The notes beneath the pieces are model-generated. The model had not been told where the DNA came from and made no database searches. It was given only the letters and a program-made list of their open reading frames with translations. A stretch of 8,389 nt of DNA from Pseudomonadota bacterium (GTDB lineage: Bacteria > Pseudomonadota > Alphaproteobacteria > Sphingomonadales > Sphingomonadaceae): contig JAEZCS010000177.1 of the NCBI GenBank assembly GCA_023433445.1, forward strand, positions 1 through 8,389, read 5' to 3'. The position numbers and the translations under genes were made by a program. Shown one piece after another: positions 1-6,593 of this stretch (position 1 is the first letter of the stretch; every line of letters starts with the position of its first letter).

Positions 1-33
1 GCCGGGGTGGCGTTCTGCCTGCGGCTTACCTAA
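1..33 (+). CDS. possible C-terminal tail of an upstream gene
   Basis: Frame 1 is open from the window edge and ends with TAA at 31-33, nine bases before the next start codon. The ten visible residues (AGVAFCLRLT) are hydrophobic enough to be the end of a membrane protein. The fragment is too short to identify or to separate from chance. The short gap to the J-domain gene would fit co-transcription. Confidence 0.25.
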   Translation, partial: AGVAFCLRLT

Positions 34-42
34 TTTGGACCG

Positions 43-591
43 ATGGCAAGAAGCAGCCGATCAAATGACTGGGGCTTTCCCCGCTGGCGCAGCTATGGCG
101 CATCGCGTGAGGCGCAACAGGTCCGCATGTGCGACCGCTATGGGTGCGACAGGCCGGGCGAGTGCCCTGCGCCCAAATCGCCCAACAGCCGCGAGCGTTG
201 GTATTTCTGTAGCGATCATGCGGCGGAGTATAACCGCAACTGGGACTATTTTCAGGGCTTGGACCAGGAAGAGCGGGAGCAGCGCGAGCGCGCCGAGCGG
301 CGCGACGCCGGTGGCTACCAGAGCAGTGCCTATCACGGCTGGGGCGGCCCCGGCGACGGCAGCCGCTCACGCGACGAACTGCATGCTCTCAAGGCCTTGG
401 ATCTTGAGGATGACGCCGATTTCGAGGCGGTGAAGAAGAGCTGGCGGCGTCTTGCCAAGGAGAATCATCCCGACGTCAAGCCCGGCGACGCGGATGCGGC
501 CGTCCGCTTTCAGACGATCCAGGCGGCTTACGAAGTGCTGCGGTCGGCGGAGGAGCGGCGGACATGGAAGCCGCGGGAGACCGTGGATTGA
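43..591 (+). CDS. J-domain protein with N-terminal Cys/His cluster (DnaJ-like co-chaperone)
   Basis: The protein is 182 residues long. Residues about 115-175 form a J domain: a helix with the basic run KKSWRRLAKE, then the HPD tripeptide at 142-144 (NHPDVKPGD), then an AAVRFQTIQAAYEVL helix. HPD is the contact that stimulates Hsp70/DnaK ATPase, so a co-chaperone role is expected. The N-terminal part has Cys30, Cys35, Cys41, Cys56 and His59, which could bind zinc (inference). A charged Glu/Arg-rich segment at about 74-90 and a Gly/Ser linker follow. The J domain is at the C-terminus, unlike classical DnaJ, and there is no CxxCxGxG zinc finger. ATG at 43 is used because residues straight after it (MARSSRSNDWGFPRWR) look like a conserved sphingomonad start, but the Shine-Dalgarno is weak. 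The end overlaps the next gene by 28 bases, suggesting translational coupling. The client is unknown. Confidence 0.85.
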   Translation: MARSSRSNDWGFPRWRSYGASREAQQVRMCDRYGCDRPGECPAPKSPNSRERWYFCSDHAAEYNRNWDYFQGLDQEEREQRERAERRDAGGYQSSAYHGWGGPGDGSRSRDELHALKALDLEDDADFEAVKKSWRRLAKENHPDVKPGDADAAVRFQTIQAAYEVLRSAEERRTWKPRETVD

Positions 592-908
592 AGGATCATG
601 TCCGGTCCAACTGGCAGAATGCGGTGCTGGTCTGCCGCAAATGTTCGAAGAAGCTGGACGGCGGCTTTGGCGCTGACGGGAATGAGCGGCTGGCCAAGGC
701 GCTTCGCAAACAGCTTTCGATCAAGAAGGGGCGGAAGGCAGCAGCCGGAATTATCGAGGTGAACTGCCTTGGCGTGTGCCCCAAGGGGGCGGTGACGGTC
801 GTGAACGGCTCGCAATCGCGTGACTGGCTGCTTGTGCGGCGCGGTATTGATCTGGATGAACTGGCGCAGACGCTGGGACTTGTGGGGGTAGGCGAGCGCG
901 TCAGCTAG
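564..908 (+). CDS. (2Fe-2S) ferredoxin-domain protein
   Basis: This is a 114-residue soluble protein. It has a Cys pair at 24/27 (VLVCRKCSKK) and a second pair at 68/72 (VNCLGVCPKGAV). That is the arrangement of thioredoxin-fold [2Fe-2S] proteins, in which the second pair is spaced C-x3-C and followed by a PxGAV strand. A basic insert (LRKQLSIKKGRK) lies between the pairs. The likely role is electron transfer or iron-sulfur sensing; the partner is unknown. ATG 564 is preceded by AGGAG (551-555) at 8 bases. An alternative TTG at 588-590 overlaps the upstream stop as TTGA and has GGGAG at 575-579; it would give a protein starting at KDHVRSNW. ATG is preferred, but the choice is not settled. It shares an overlapping transcript with the J-domain gene. 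Confidence 0.75.
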   Translation: MEAAGDRGLKDHVRSNWQNAVLVCRKCSKKLDGGFGADGNERLAKALRKQLSIKKGRKAAAGIIEVNCLGVCPKGAVTVVNGSQSRDWLLVRRGIDLDELAQTLGLVGVGERVS

Positions 909-958
909 CGCGCGTGATGGGCCGCTCAAAGCCCACTGCCGGTTCCCGCCAAGCATAG

Positions 959-986
959 CATCCGCCGCCCTGACGAGCGGCGGATG
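959..986. terminator. GC-rich hairpin between converging genes
   Basis: A perfect 10-base-pair stem (CATCCGCCGC at 959-968 with GCGGCGGATG at 977-986) has an 8-base loop. It sits 50 bases after the plus-strand (2Fe-2S) gene and 10 bases after the sodB stop on the minus strand. There is no real U tract on either side, so this is a terminator-like structure, possibly bidirectional, rather than a textbook one. Confidence 0.55.
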
Positions 987-996
987 GCACCTTGAA

Positions 997-1608
997 TCAG
1001 CCCGGCTGGTCGGCGCGGCTGGCGCCTTCGCCGTCGAGATTCTGGGCGACGAAGTCCCAGTTGATCGCTTCCTTCAGAACGCGCTCGGCATAGTTGGGGC
1101 GCAGGTTCCGATAGTCGATATAATAGGCATGTTCCCACACATCGAGGATCAGCAGCGGCGTGTGGCCATGCGCGACGGGGGTGTCCGCGTCGTGATAGCT
1201 GGTCACTTCGAGCTTGCCGTCCTTCAGGATCAGCGCGGCCCAGCCGCTGGCGAAGTGGCCGACAGCTTCGGCTTTCAACTTGTCGATCAGGGCGTCGACG
1301 GAACCGAAGCCTTCGTTGATGAGGTCGAGAAGCTGGCCCGACGGTTGCTTCTTTTCCGGCGAAAGCGAGTGCCAATAGAAGGTGTGGTTCCAGATCTGGC
1401 CAACCTGGTTGAACAGCGCGCCCTTGCTGCTCTTGATCAGTTCGACGAGCGACTTACCCTGCAAGGCGGGGTCTGCGGCGACCAGCTCGTTGGCCTTTAC
1501 CACATAGGCATTGTGGTGCTTGCCATGGTGATAGTCGAAGGTTTCGGCGGACAGGATGTCGCCAAAGGCGTCCTTGGAATAGGGCAGGTCAGGCAGAACA
1601 AAGGCCAT
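997..1608 (-). CDS. sodB: superoxide dismutase (Fe)
   Basis: The 203-residue protein converts superoxide to hydrogen peroxide and oxygen, in the cytoplasm for this family. Metal ligands can be read directly: His27 in HHGKHH, His75 in NHTFYWH, and Asp156 and His160 in DVWEHAYYIDYRN. Gln71 just before WNHTFYW and Ala141 near DADTPV are the iron-type signature; manganese enzymes carry Gly and Gln at the matching places. Full family length, with no signal peptide. A longer frame begins at 1659, but the enzyme's conserved N-terminus (MAFVLPDLPY) starts at 1608. That start is preceded by GAGGAG (plus-strand 1616-1621) at 7 bases. It is divergent from the PuuD-like membrane gene, and the shared upstream region contains palindromes that could be operators. 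Confidence 0.96.
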   Translation of the reverse strand: MAFVLPDLPYSKDAFGDILSAETFDYHHGKHHNAYVVKANELVAADPALQGKSLVELIKSSKGALFNQVGQIWNHTFYWHSLSPEKKQPSGQLLDLINEGFGSVDALIDKLKAEAVGHFASGWAALILKDGKLEVTSYHDADTPVAHGHTPLLILDVWEHAYYIDYRNLRPNYAERVLKEAINWDFVAQNLDGEGASRADQPG

Positions 1609-1706
1609 GTCGGAACTCCTCGGGTTCATGGATGGATGGGGGCATAACGGACATGCCACCGGAAGGGTCCCGGTCCCGTAGCAGCCTTATTGCACTGCGG
1701 AAAACA

Positions 1707-1741
1707 GGATATTTTCGTTTAACTGCATGGAAATATCCATG
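1707..1741. promoter_or_regulatory. nested inverted repeats in the sodB / PuuD-like divergent region
   Basis: Two overlapping inverted repeats lie in the most AT-rich part of this intergenic region. CATGGA (1726-1731) and TCCATG (1736-1741) flank AATA. GGATATTT (1707-1714) pairs with AAATATCC (1731-1738) across 16 bases. The pairings share bases and are mutually exclusive. This is a candidate operator for one or both divergent genes. No particular regulator can be named from the sequence. Confidence 0.35.
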
Positions 1742-1818
1742 TGACAGCAGCGTAACGATGCCTTAGAATCACCGGTTAGGCCGTGCAAAAGCAGCGGCTG
1801 ATAATAGGGGACGGATCA

Positions 1819-2382
1819 ATGGCAAAATTCTTTGGCAACTTGCATCTTGTGCTTGTGGTGGGGTTCGTCCTCGCGCTGGCCGTCATCTTCGCTATTCCCG
1901 CGAATACCGTGCCGGAACAGGCCATATTGCGGTGGCTGCACCTGTTCTTTGGCATCACCTGGATCGGCCTGCTTTACTATTTCAACTTCGTCCAGATACC
2001 GACGATGCCAAAAGTCCCGGCAGAGTTGAAACCCGGCGTGTCCAAGTTCATCGGGCCTTCGGCCCTGTTCTTCTTTCGCTGGAGCGCGGCGCTGACGGTG
2101 TTGACCGGGGTCATTATCGCGGGGCGCAGCGCCTATCTGGTGGAAGCGTTGACGCTGACGCCCGGTTTCGTCCTGATTGGTGTCGGCATGTGGCTCGCAC
2201 TCATCATGGCTTTTAACGTCTGGTTCGTCATCTGGCCAAACCAGAAGAAGGCGCTGGGTATCGTTCCCGCCGAGGATGCGGTGAAGGCAAACGCGGCGAC
2301 TACGGCAATGATTTTCTCGCGCACCAATACGCTGCTGTCGCTGCCGATGCTTTACTGCATGGTGAACTTCAACGGCGGTTGA
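1819..2382 (+). CDS. PuuD-like integral membrane protein (urate hydroxylase membrane-domain family)
   Basis: The 187-residue protein has about five predicted membrane helices, near residues 7-27, 37-60, 82-101, 115-139 and 165-185. The motif RWLHLFFGITWIGLLYYFNF (39-56 and on), the FFFRWSAALTVLTG segment and the NVWFVIWPNQKKALG loop resemble the membrane half of PuuD-type urate hydroxylases (Urate_ox_N family). His41 in RWLH is a possible heme ligand (inference). The C-terminal cytochrome c part of full PuuD is absent: there is no CxxCH and the protein ends just after helix five. No purine-catabolism genes are nearby, so urate oxidation should not be assumed. GTG at 1783 would add 12 residues, but ATG 1819 has AGGGG at 1806-1810 with 8-base spacing and starts just before the first helix. 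Confidence 0.7.
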   Translation: MAKFFGNLHLVLVVGFVLALAVIFAIPANTVPEQAILRWLHLFFGITWIGLLYYFNFVQIPTMPKVPAELKPGVSKFIGPSALFFFRWSAALTVLTGVIIAGRSAYLVEALTLTPGFVLIGVGMWLALIMAFNVWFVIWPNQKKALGIVPAEDAVKANAATTAMIFSRTNTLLSLPMLYCMVNFNGG

Positions 2383-2389
2383 GCCGGTT

Positions 2390-2422
2390 GCGGGCGGGGC
2401 GGCTATGTGCTGCTCCGCCTGC
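2390..2422 (+). terminator. strand-biased terminator-like hairpin after the PuuD-like gene
   Basis: GCGGGCGGGGCGGC (2390-2403) pairs along all 14 positions with GCTGCTCCGCCTGC (2409-2422) around a 5-base TATGT loop, if three G-U wobbles are allowed. It starts 8 bases after the stop codon. In the minus-strand RNA the three wobbles become C-A mismatches, so the hairpin favours the plus transcript. No U tract follows. Confidence 0.5.
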
Positions 2423-2483
2423 GGTTATGAGATGGGCCATGCCTCATTCGCATTAGGGCGCGAGCGCACGACCGGAAAAGAAT

Positions 2484-3131
2484 TCAACCCTGCGGTGGCG
2501 TAGTCTCGCCGACTTCCTCGCTGTCGACAGCGTTTCCGATGGTCAGACCATGGCGAGTCAGCATCGGAATATTGGCGAGGGCGAAGAGCAGCGAGACAAT
2601 GGTCACGCCCCAGACTTTGACCGCGAGCCATGCGTCGAAGCTCATCGAATGGCGCATCACTTCATTGGCGACCGCCATCGCGGCGAAGAACAAGCCCCAG
2701 TTGCGCGACAGCTTGCGCCAGCCTTCGTCGGTAAGGCCGTCATAGGCGGCTTGCAGAAGATATTTGAGCAACGCCTTGCCGCGCAGCAGGCCGCCGAACA
2801 GCATCAGCGAGAAGAAACTGTAGATGATCGTGGGCTTCACCTGGATGAAGCTTTGATCCTGGAAATAGATGGTGAGGCCGCCGAAAAAGAGCACGAGCAT
2901 CGCGGATAGCCAGAGCATGGGCGACACGCGGCCAAGCTTCACCTTCGAAATGATGACCGCGATGACGATGGCCGCCATGAATGCGGCGGTGCTGAGGCTC
3001 ATCGCCGTGACCGGGTTATCGGCCCCCCAGATCCAGCCCACAGCCTTGTAGCTAAGGAAGAAGACGAGCAGCGGGCCGAAATCCAGCGCGAGGCTGAGGT
3101 TGCCACCATGGGCCGGTTTGGAGTCAGTCAT
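2484..3131 (-). CDS. ispZ: inner-membrane septation protein A (IspZ/YciB)
   Basis: This 215-residue polytopic inner-membrane protein belongs to the IspA/YciB family, which has been linked to septation and cell-envelope integrity; its biochemical activity is not known. About five to six hydrophobic helices lie near 14-34, 43-63, 70-90, 99-119, 143-160 and 171-192. The family signatures are visible: DFGPLLVFFLSYK at the start, SFIQVKPTIIYSFFSLMLFGG (94 onward, discontinuously conserved), then GLTDEGWRKLSRNWGLFF (132-149) followed by ANEVMR. The acidic C-terminal tail is ordinary. It is the last gene of the dapF-mtaB-ftsY-ispZ series but is separated from ftsY by 101 bases filled by a REP pair. 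Start 3131 has GAGG at 7 bases (plus-strand 3139-3142), which lies at the edge of that repeat. Confidence 0.92.
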   Translation of the reverse strand: MTDSKPAHGGNLSLALDFGPLLVFFLSYKAVGWIWGADNPVTAMSLSTAAFMAAIVIAVIISKVKLGRVSPMLWLSAMLVLFFGGLTIYFQDQSFIQVKPTIIYSFFSLMLFGGLLRGKALLKYLLQAAYDGLTDEGWRKLSRNWGLFFAAMAVANEVMRHSMSFDAWLAVKVWGVTIVSLLFALANIPMLTRHGLTIGNAVDSEEVGETTPPQG

Positions 3132-3138
3132 TGGGACA

Positions 3139-3142
3139 CCTC
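3139..3142 (-). promoter_or_regulatory. ispZ ribosome binding site at a REPIN edge
   Basis: On the minus strand, GAGG is followed by TGTCCCA and then the ispZ ATG. The same bases are the outer end of the REP arm. Other copies read CGTCAT where this one reads CCTCAT, so one base change (plus-strand position 3140) turned GACG into GAGG. Confidence 0.55.
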
Positions 3143-3223
3143 ATGCCAGCGGAAGCTGGGATGCTGAAAGGCTGGACCAGGCGGTCGAGGCACGAGATCC
3201 CCGCTTTCGCTGGGATGGCGACG
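3139..3223. repeat. REPIN copy 1 (ftsY-ispZ spacer), degenerate
   Basis: Two REP arms face each other: CCTCATGCCAGCGGAAGCTG at the left (3139-3158) and the complementary-type arm GAGATCCCCGCTTTCGCTGG at the right (from 3194). A diverged centre separates them. Each arm carries the hairpin core with a 4-base loop (GGAA, or GAAA on the other strand), but both stems have a mismatch, so this copy looks older than the others. It fills almost all of the 101-base gap between ftsY and ispZ, so the operon mRNA would carry it. Confidence 0.8.
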
Positions 3224-3232
3224 ATAATGAAC

Positions 3233-4171
3233 TCACCGCGCATAGGCCGTTCCTGCGATCGCCCGCGCCATGTCGCCGGGGTCGAAGGGGCGCAGATCCT
3301 CGATCTTTTCGCCCACACCGATCGCATGGATGGGCAGGCGATATTTCTCCGCCGCCGCGACCAGCACGCCGCCGCGCGCGGTGCCGTCCAGCTTCGTCAT
3401 GACGAGGCCGGTGACCTGCGCGACTTCCTTGAAAACTTCGATCTGGCTCAACGCATTCTGTCCGGTGGTGGCATCCAGCACCAGCACAACGTCATGGGGA
3501 GCCGCCGGGTTCAACCGGCCGAGGACGCGGCGGATCTTGGCCAGTTCGTCCATCAGCTCGGTCTTGTTCTGAAGGCGGCCGGCGGTGTCGACGATCAGCA
3601 CGTCGATGCCGGTGGCGGTCGCTTGCTTGACCGCATCGAACACGATGCCAGCGGCGTCGCCGCCTTCCTTGCCAGCGACGATCGGGATGCCGAGCCGGTC
3701 GGCCCAGACCTTCAACTGCCCGATGGCGGCGGCGCGGAACGTGTCGCCTGCCGCCAGCATGACGCCATAATCCTGCTCCAGGAAATTGTTGGCGAGCTTG
3801 GCGATGGTGGTGGTCTTGCCGGAACCATTGACACCGATCACCAGTATGACCTGCGGACGGGGGAAGGCTTCGATCTCCAGCGGCCGGGCTACGGGGGCGA
3901 GGACCTTCTCGATCTCCTCCGCGATGATTTCCCGCAGATATTCCTCGGTCAGTTCACGGTTGTAGCGGCCTTCGGAGAGGCGGTCGCGGACGCGGGCGGC
4001 CATGGCGGGGCCCAGGTCGCTGACGATCAACGCTTCCTCGATTTCGTCGAGCGTCTGATCGTCAAGCGCGGCCTTGGTGAAAAGGCCGGTGAGGTTCTCG
4101 CCAAGCTTGTCGGAGGTGCGCTTCAGGCCACCGAAGAGGCGGTCGCGCCAGCTGTTGCCGGGTTCAGTCAT
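3233..4171 (-). CDS. ftsY: signal recognition particle receptor FtsY
   Basis: The 312-residue SRP GTPase receives ribosome-Ffh complexes at the inner membrane and hands them to the translocon. Residues about 10-90 form the helical N domain. The G domain follows, with P-loop GVNGSGKT (113-120), DTFRAAA (143-149), DTAGR (195-199), TKLD (259-262) and a closing GVGEKIEDLRPFDP (285-298). The acidic A domain of E. coli FtsY is absent; only a short N-terminal amphipathic stretch (SWRDRLFGGLKRTSDKL) remains, which may serve membrane binding. Short FtsY forms are common outside enterobacteria. The start overlaps the mtaB stop in a 4-base ATGA, and AGAGG lies 7 bases upstream (plus-strand 4179-4183), so translation is probably coupled to mtaB. 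Confidence 0.97.
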   Translation of the reverse strand: MTEPGNSWRDRLFGGLKRTSDKLGENLTGLFTKAALDDQTLDEIEEALIVSDLGPAMAARVRDRLSEGRYNRELTEEYLREIIAEEIEKVLAPVARPLEIEAFPRPQVILVIGVNGSGKTTTIAKLANNFLEQDYGVMLAAGDTFRAAAIGQLKVWADRLGIPIVAGKEGGDAAGIVFDAVKQATATGIDVLIVDTAGRLQNKTELMDELAKIRRVLGRLNPAAPHDVVLVLDATTGQNALSQIEVFKEVAQVTGLVMTKLDGTARGGVLVAAAEKYRLPIHAIGVGEKIEDLRPFDPGDMARAIAGTAYAR

Positions 4172-5499
4172 TGACGAGCCTCTTGCGCGATCAGGACGCC
4201 ATTCTCAAGGCCCGTGATCGTTGCGGCGGTGATGGAGGAAGGCTGCTGCGGCGTGGCGAAGCGAACCGGGGCGAAATTTTCCGCGTGGCCAGTGAGGCCG
4301 TTGCGCTCGACCAGCACGGATTGGGCGCTGCCGACGAGGCCTTGCAGCCAGTCACGGCGCTGCGCTTCGCAGGCGGAGCGGAGGCGGGCGGCGCGGGCCT
4401 TGATGGTGGCACGATCGACCTGCGGCATGCGGGCGGCGGGCGTGCCGGTGCGGGGGGAGTAGGGGAAGACATGGCCGTGGACGATTGCGCACTCCTCGAC
4501 CAGCTTCAGGCTGTTTTCGAACATCGCTTCGTCCTCGGTGGGGAAACCGGCGATGATGTCCGCGCCGATGCTGATGGCGGGGCGGGCGGCCTTGAGGCGC
4601 TCTACGATTCGGACGGCGTCGGCGCGCACGTGACGGCGCTTCATGCGTTTGAGGATCATGTCGTCGCCTGCCTGGAGGGACAGGTGCAGGTGCGGCATCA
4701 TGCGCGGCTCATTGGCGAGAAGCTCGAAGAGGCGGTCGTCAATCTCCACGCTGTCGATGGAGGAGAGGCGCAGGCGGGGCAGCGCGGGCACGGCTTTCAG
4801 GATCCGCTCGACCAGCAGGCCGAGCGAGGGGGAGCCAGGGAGGTCCGGGCCGTAGCTGGTGACATCGACGCCGGTCAGCACGATCTCTCGATAGCCTGCG
4901 TCCACCAGCTCGCGCGCCTTGTCGATGACGGCGCCTGCGGGGACGGAGCGGCTATTTCCCCGGCCATAAGGGATGATGCAGAAGGTGCAGCGATGGTCGC
5001 AGCCATTTTGCACTTCAAGGAAGGCGCGGGCATGTTCGGCGAAGGCGCTGGCCATGTGCGGCGCTGTGTCGCGCACCGCCATGATGTCGGAGACCTGGAT
5101 CTTCTGGTCCACCTCCCTCCAATCCGTCACCCCAGCGGAGGCTGGGGTCTCATGCGGTGGCGCACGGCGTTGGGCCTGAGGTCCCAGCTTTCGCTGGGAT
5201 GACGGGTAGGTAGTTGGGTCCAGCTTCTCGCGATTGCCTATCACGACATCGACTTCCGCCATTTGGGCGAAGGTTTCCGGTTCGGTCTGCGCGGCGCAGC
5301 CCGTCACCATGATCCGTGCCTCTGGTCGGTCACGACGCGCGCGGCGGATGGCCTGCCGAGTCTGGCGCACCGCCTCGGCGGTGACCGCGCAGCTGTTGAC
5401 GACGATCAGGTCGTCCTGTCCGCCCGCCATTTCGCGGATGGCTTCGCTTTCCGCGATGTTGAGGCGGCAGCCGAGCGTGATGATCTGCGGCCCGCTCAT
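4168..5499 (-). CDS. mtaB: tRNA (t6A37) methylthiotransferase MtaB, with an in-frame REPIN insertion
   Basis: This 443-residue radical-SAM methylthiotransferase makes ms2t6A at position 37 of ANN-decoding tRNAs. The N-terminal UPF0004 domain has its [4Fe-4S] cysteines at 11 (LGCRLN), 37 (NSCAVT) and 68 (TGCAAQ). The radical-SAM cluster is Cys167/171/174 (GCDHRCTFC). Later signatures include the SSIDSVEI and HLHLSLQAGDD segments and the IIAGFPTEDE loop. A short TRAM-like tail from about 380 ends the protein. Residues about 99-126 (PSSQRKLG ... ASAGVTD) are encoded by a REP pair and are foreign to the family; without them the length would be about 415. The insertion lies in the linker before the radical-SAM domain and keeps the frame open, so activity is probably retained (inference). 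The gene starts 3 bases after the dapF stop with no clear Shine-Dalgarno, which suggests coupling. Confidence 0.93.
   Translation of the reverse strand: MSGPQIITLGCRLNIAESEAIREMAGGQDDLIVVNSCAVTAEAVRQTRQAIRRARRDRPEARIMVTGCAAQTEPETFAQMAEVDVVIGNREKLDPTTYPSSQRKLGPQAQRRAPPHETPASAGVTDWREVDQKIQVSDIMAVRDTAPHMASAFAEHARAFLEVQNGCDHRCTFCIIPYGRGNSRSVPAGAVIDKARELVDAGYREIVLTGVDVTSYGPDLPGSPSLGLLVERILKAVPALPRLRLSSIDSVEIDDRLFELLANEPRMMPHLHLSLQAGDDMILKRMKRRHVRADAVRIVERLKAARPAISIGADIIAGFPTEDEAMFENSLKLVEECAIVHGHVFPYSPRTGTPAARMPQVDRATIKARAARLRSACEAQRRDWLQGLVGSAQSVLVERNGLTGHAENFAPVRFATPQQPSSITAATITGLENGVLIAQEARQ
5124..5205. repeat. REPIN copy 2, inside the mtaB coding sequence
   Basis: Two facing arms (5124-5152 and 5177-5205) match at 24 of 29 positions when one is reverse-complemented. 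The left arm has a perfect 8-base-pair stem, ACCCCAGC (5129-5136) with GCTGGGGT (5141-5148), around loop GGAG. Both ends of this stem differ from the common ATCCCAGC/GCTGGGAT form in a compensating way. The 24-base centre is unrelated to the other copies. Read on the minus strand it encodes MtaB residues about 99-126 with no stop codon. Confidence 0.9.
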
Positions 5500-5502
5500 A
5501 TT

Positions 5503-6315
5503 CTAAAAGCGTGTCCAGTCAGCCTCGCCGTCGAAGACGTGGGTGGCGGGGCCGGTCATCATGATGGAGCCGCCGGGTTGCCAATCGATCACGAGGTCGC
5601 CGCCGGGCAGGGTGACGCGCGTAGGGCCGCTTACGAGCTTGCGGCGCACGGCTGCGACGGCGGTCGCGCAGGCTCCGGTGCCGCAGGCGCGGGTGAGGCC
5701 GGCGCCGCGTTCCCACACGACCAGGCGAATATGGTTGTCACCGATCACTTGCGCGAAGTTCACGTTGACGCGGGCGGGGAAGAGCGGATCGGTCTCGATC
5801 AGCGGACCTAAATGCTCGAAGTTCACACCGTCCAGATCGTCGCAGAAGAAGATGACGTGCGGGTTGCCGACATTGACGACGGCGGGGGCGGGGAGGTCTT
5901 CCCAGCTGACCGGCATGGTCAGCGTGTCCATCGCATAAGCGAGGGGGATAGCGTCCCAGTCGAGCCGGGGCGCGCCCATGTCGACGCTGGCGCCGCAGTC
6001 GACGGCCTTTGCGTCGAGCAAGCCCGCCTTGGTTTCGATCAGGACGTCCCGGCCGACGAACAGGGGCACGCAGCGGGTGGCGTTGCCGCAGGCTTCGACT
6101 TCGCTGCCGTCGCTGTTGAAAATGCGCATGGAGACGTCCGCGCGATCGGATTGCCCGATGAGGATCAGCTGGTCGCAGCCAATGCCAGCGTGGCGGTCTG
6201 CTATCGCTTGCGCGCGGGCGGGGGTGATGTCGACCGCGCCTTCGCGCGCGTCGATCACGACGAAATCATTGCCCAGCCCGTGCATTTTGGAGAAGCGTCC
6301 CATAGTGGCGCGCAT
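5503..6315 (-). CDS. dapF: diaminopimelate epimerase
   Basis: The 270-residue cytoplasmic enzyme epimerises LL-diaminopimelate to the meso form for lysine and peptidoglycan synthesis. The two catalytic cysteines are visible: Cys76 in EACGNATRC and Cys211 in RACGTGACATA. The N-terminal KMHGLGNDFVVID and the later WERGAGLTRACG stretch are strong family signatures. Length is normal and nothing is disrupted. Two in-frame ATGs compete, at 6315 and at 6303 (MGRFSKMHG). Neither has a convincing Shine-Dalgarno, and 6303 is about equally likely. It is the first gene of the dapF-mtaB-ftsY-ispZ series and is divergent from ffh. Confidence 0.96.
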   Translation of the reverse strand: MRATMGRFSKMHGLGNDFVVIDAREGAVDITPARAQAIADRHAGIGCDQLILIGQSDRADVSMRIFNSDGSEVEACGNATRCVPLFVGRDVLIETKAGLLDAKAVDCGASVDMGAPRLDWDAIPLAYAMDTLTMPVSWEDLPAPAVVNVGNPHVIFFCDDLDGVNFEHLGPLIETDPLFPARVNVNFAQVIGDNHIRLVVWERGAGLTRACGTGACATAVAAVRRKLVSGPTRVTLPGGDLVIDWQPGGSIMMTGPATHVFDGEADWTRF

Positions 6316-6368
6316 GTAGGGGGTGTGGTGCGAAAAGGCGAGTCTGCATCCTCGCCATTCCAGATCCT

Positions 6369-6446
6369 CGTCATCCCAGCGGAAGCTGAGATCTCAGGCC
6401 AGCTCGCGCGATGTATTCTGAGATGCCAGCCTTCGCTGGCATGACG
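6369..6446. repeat. REPIN copy 3, upstream of dapF
   Basis: The left arm begins CGTCATCCCAGCGGAAGCTG (6369 onward) and the right arm, 6418-6446, is its inverted partner. The right-arm stem is a perfect 8-base-pair variant, ATGCCAGC (6423-6430) with GCTGGCAT (6435-6442), again changed on both sides relative to the common form. The left stem has one mismatch. The pair lies 53 bases upstream of the dapF start, where it would be in or next to the leader and promoter. Confidence 0.88.
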
Positions 6447-6593
6447 TAGGGGGCTTACCGGGCGAAGTAGGGGCGGCGTGCCGGTTGCATGCTCCGTCCC
6501 TTTCCGCTAAGGGCCACATCGCAATTGGGCGGTTCGCCGTTCGATACCCTGACAGATCCATGGCGCTCACAAGGGAGCACCGGATGGACGCTG

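Noticed and set aside
3131..4174. 347-codon plus-strand open frame opposite ftsY
   Set aside because: It is antisense to ftsY and starts inside a REP element; its first residues (AEAGMLKG...) are translated repeat.
4171..5202. 343-codon plus-strand open frame opposite mtaB
   Set aside because: It is the exact antisense of a gene with full family motifs, shows low-complexity Gly/Ala/Asp-rich translation and no recognisable domain. Long antisense frames are expected in GC-rich coding DNA.
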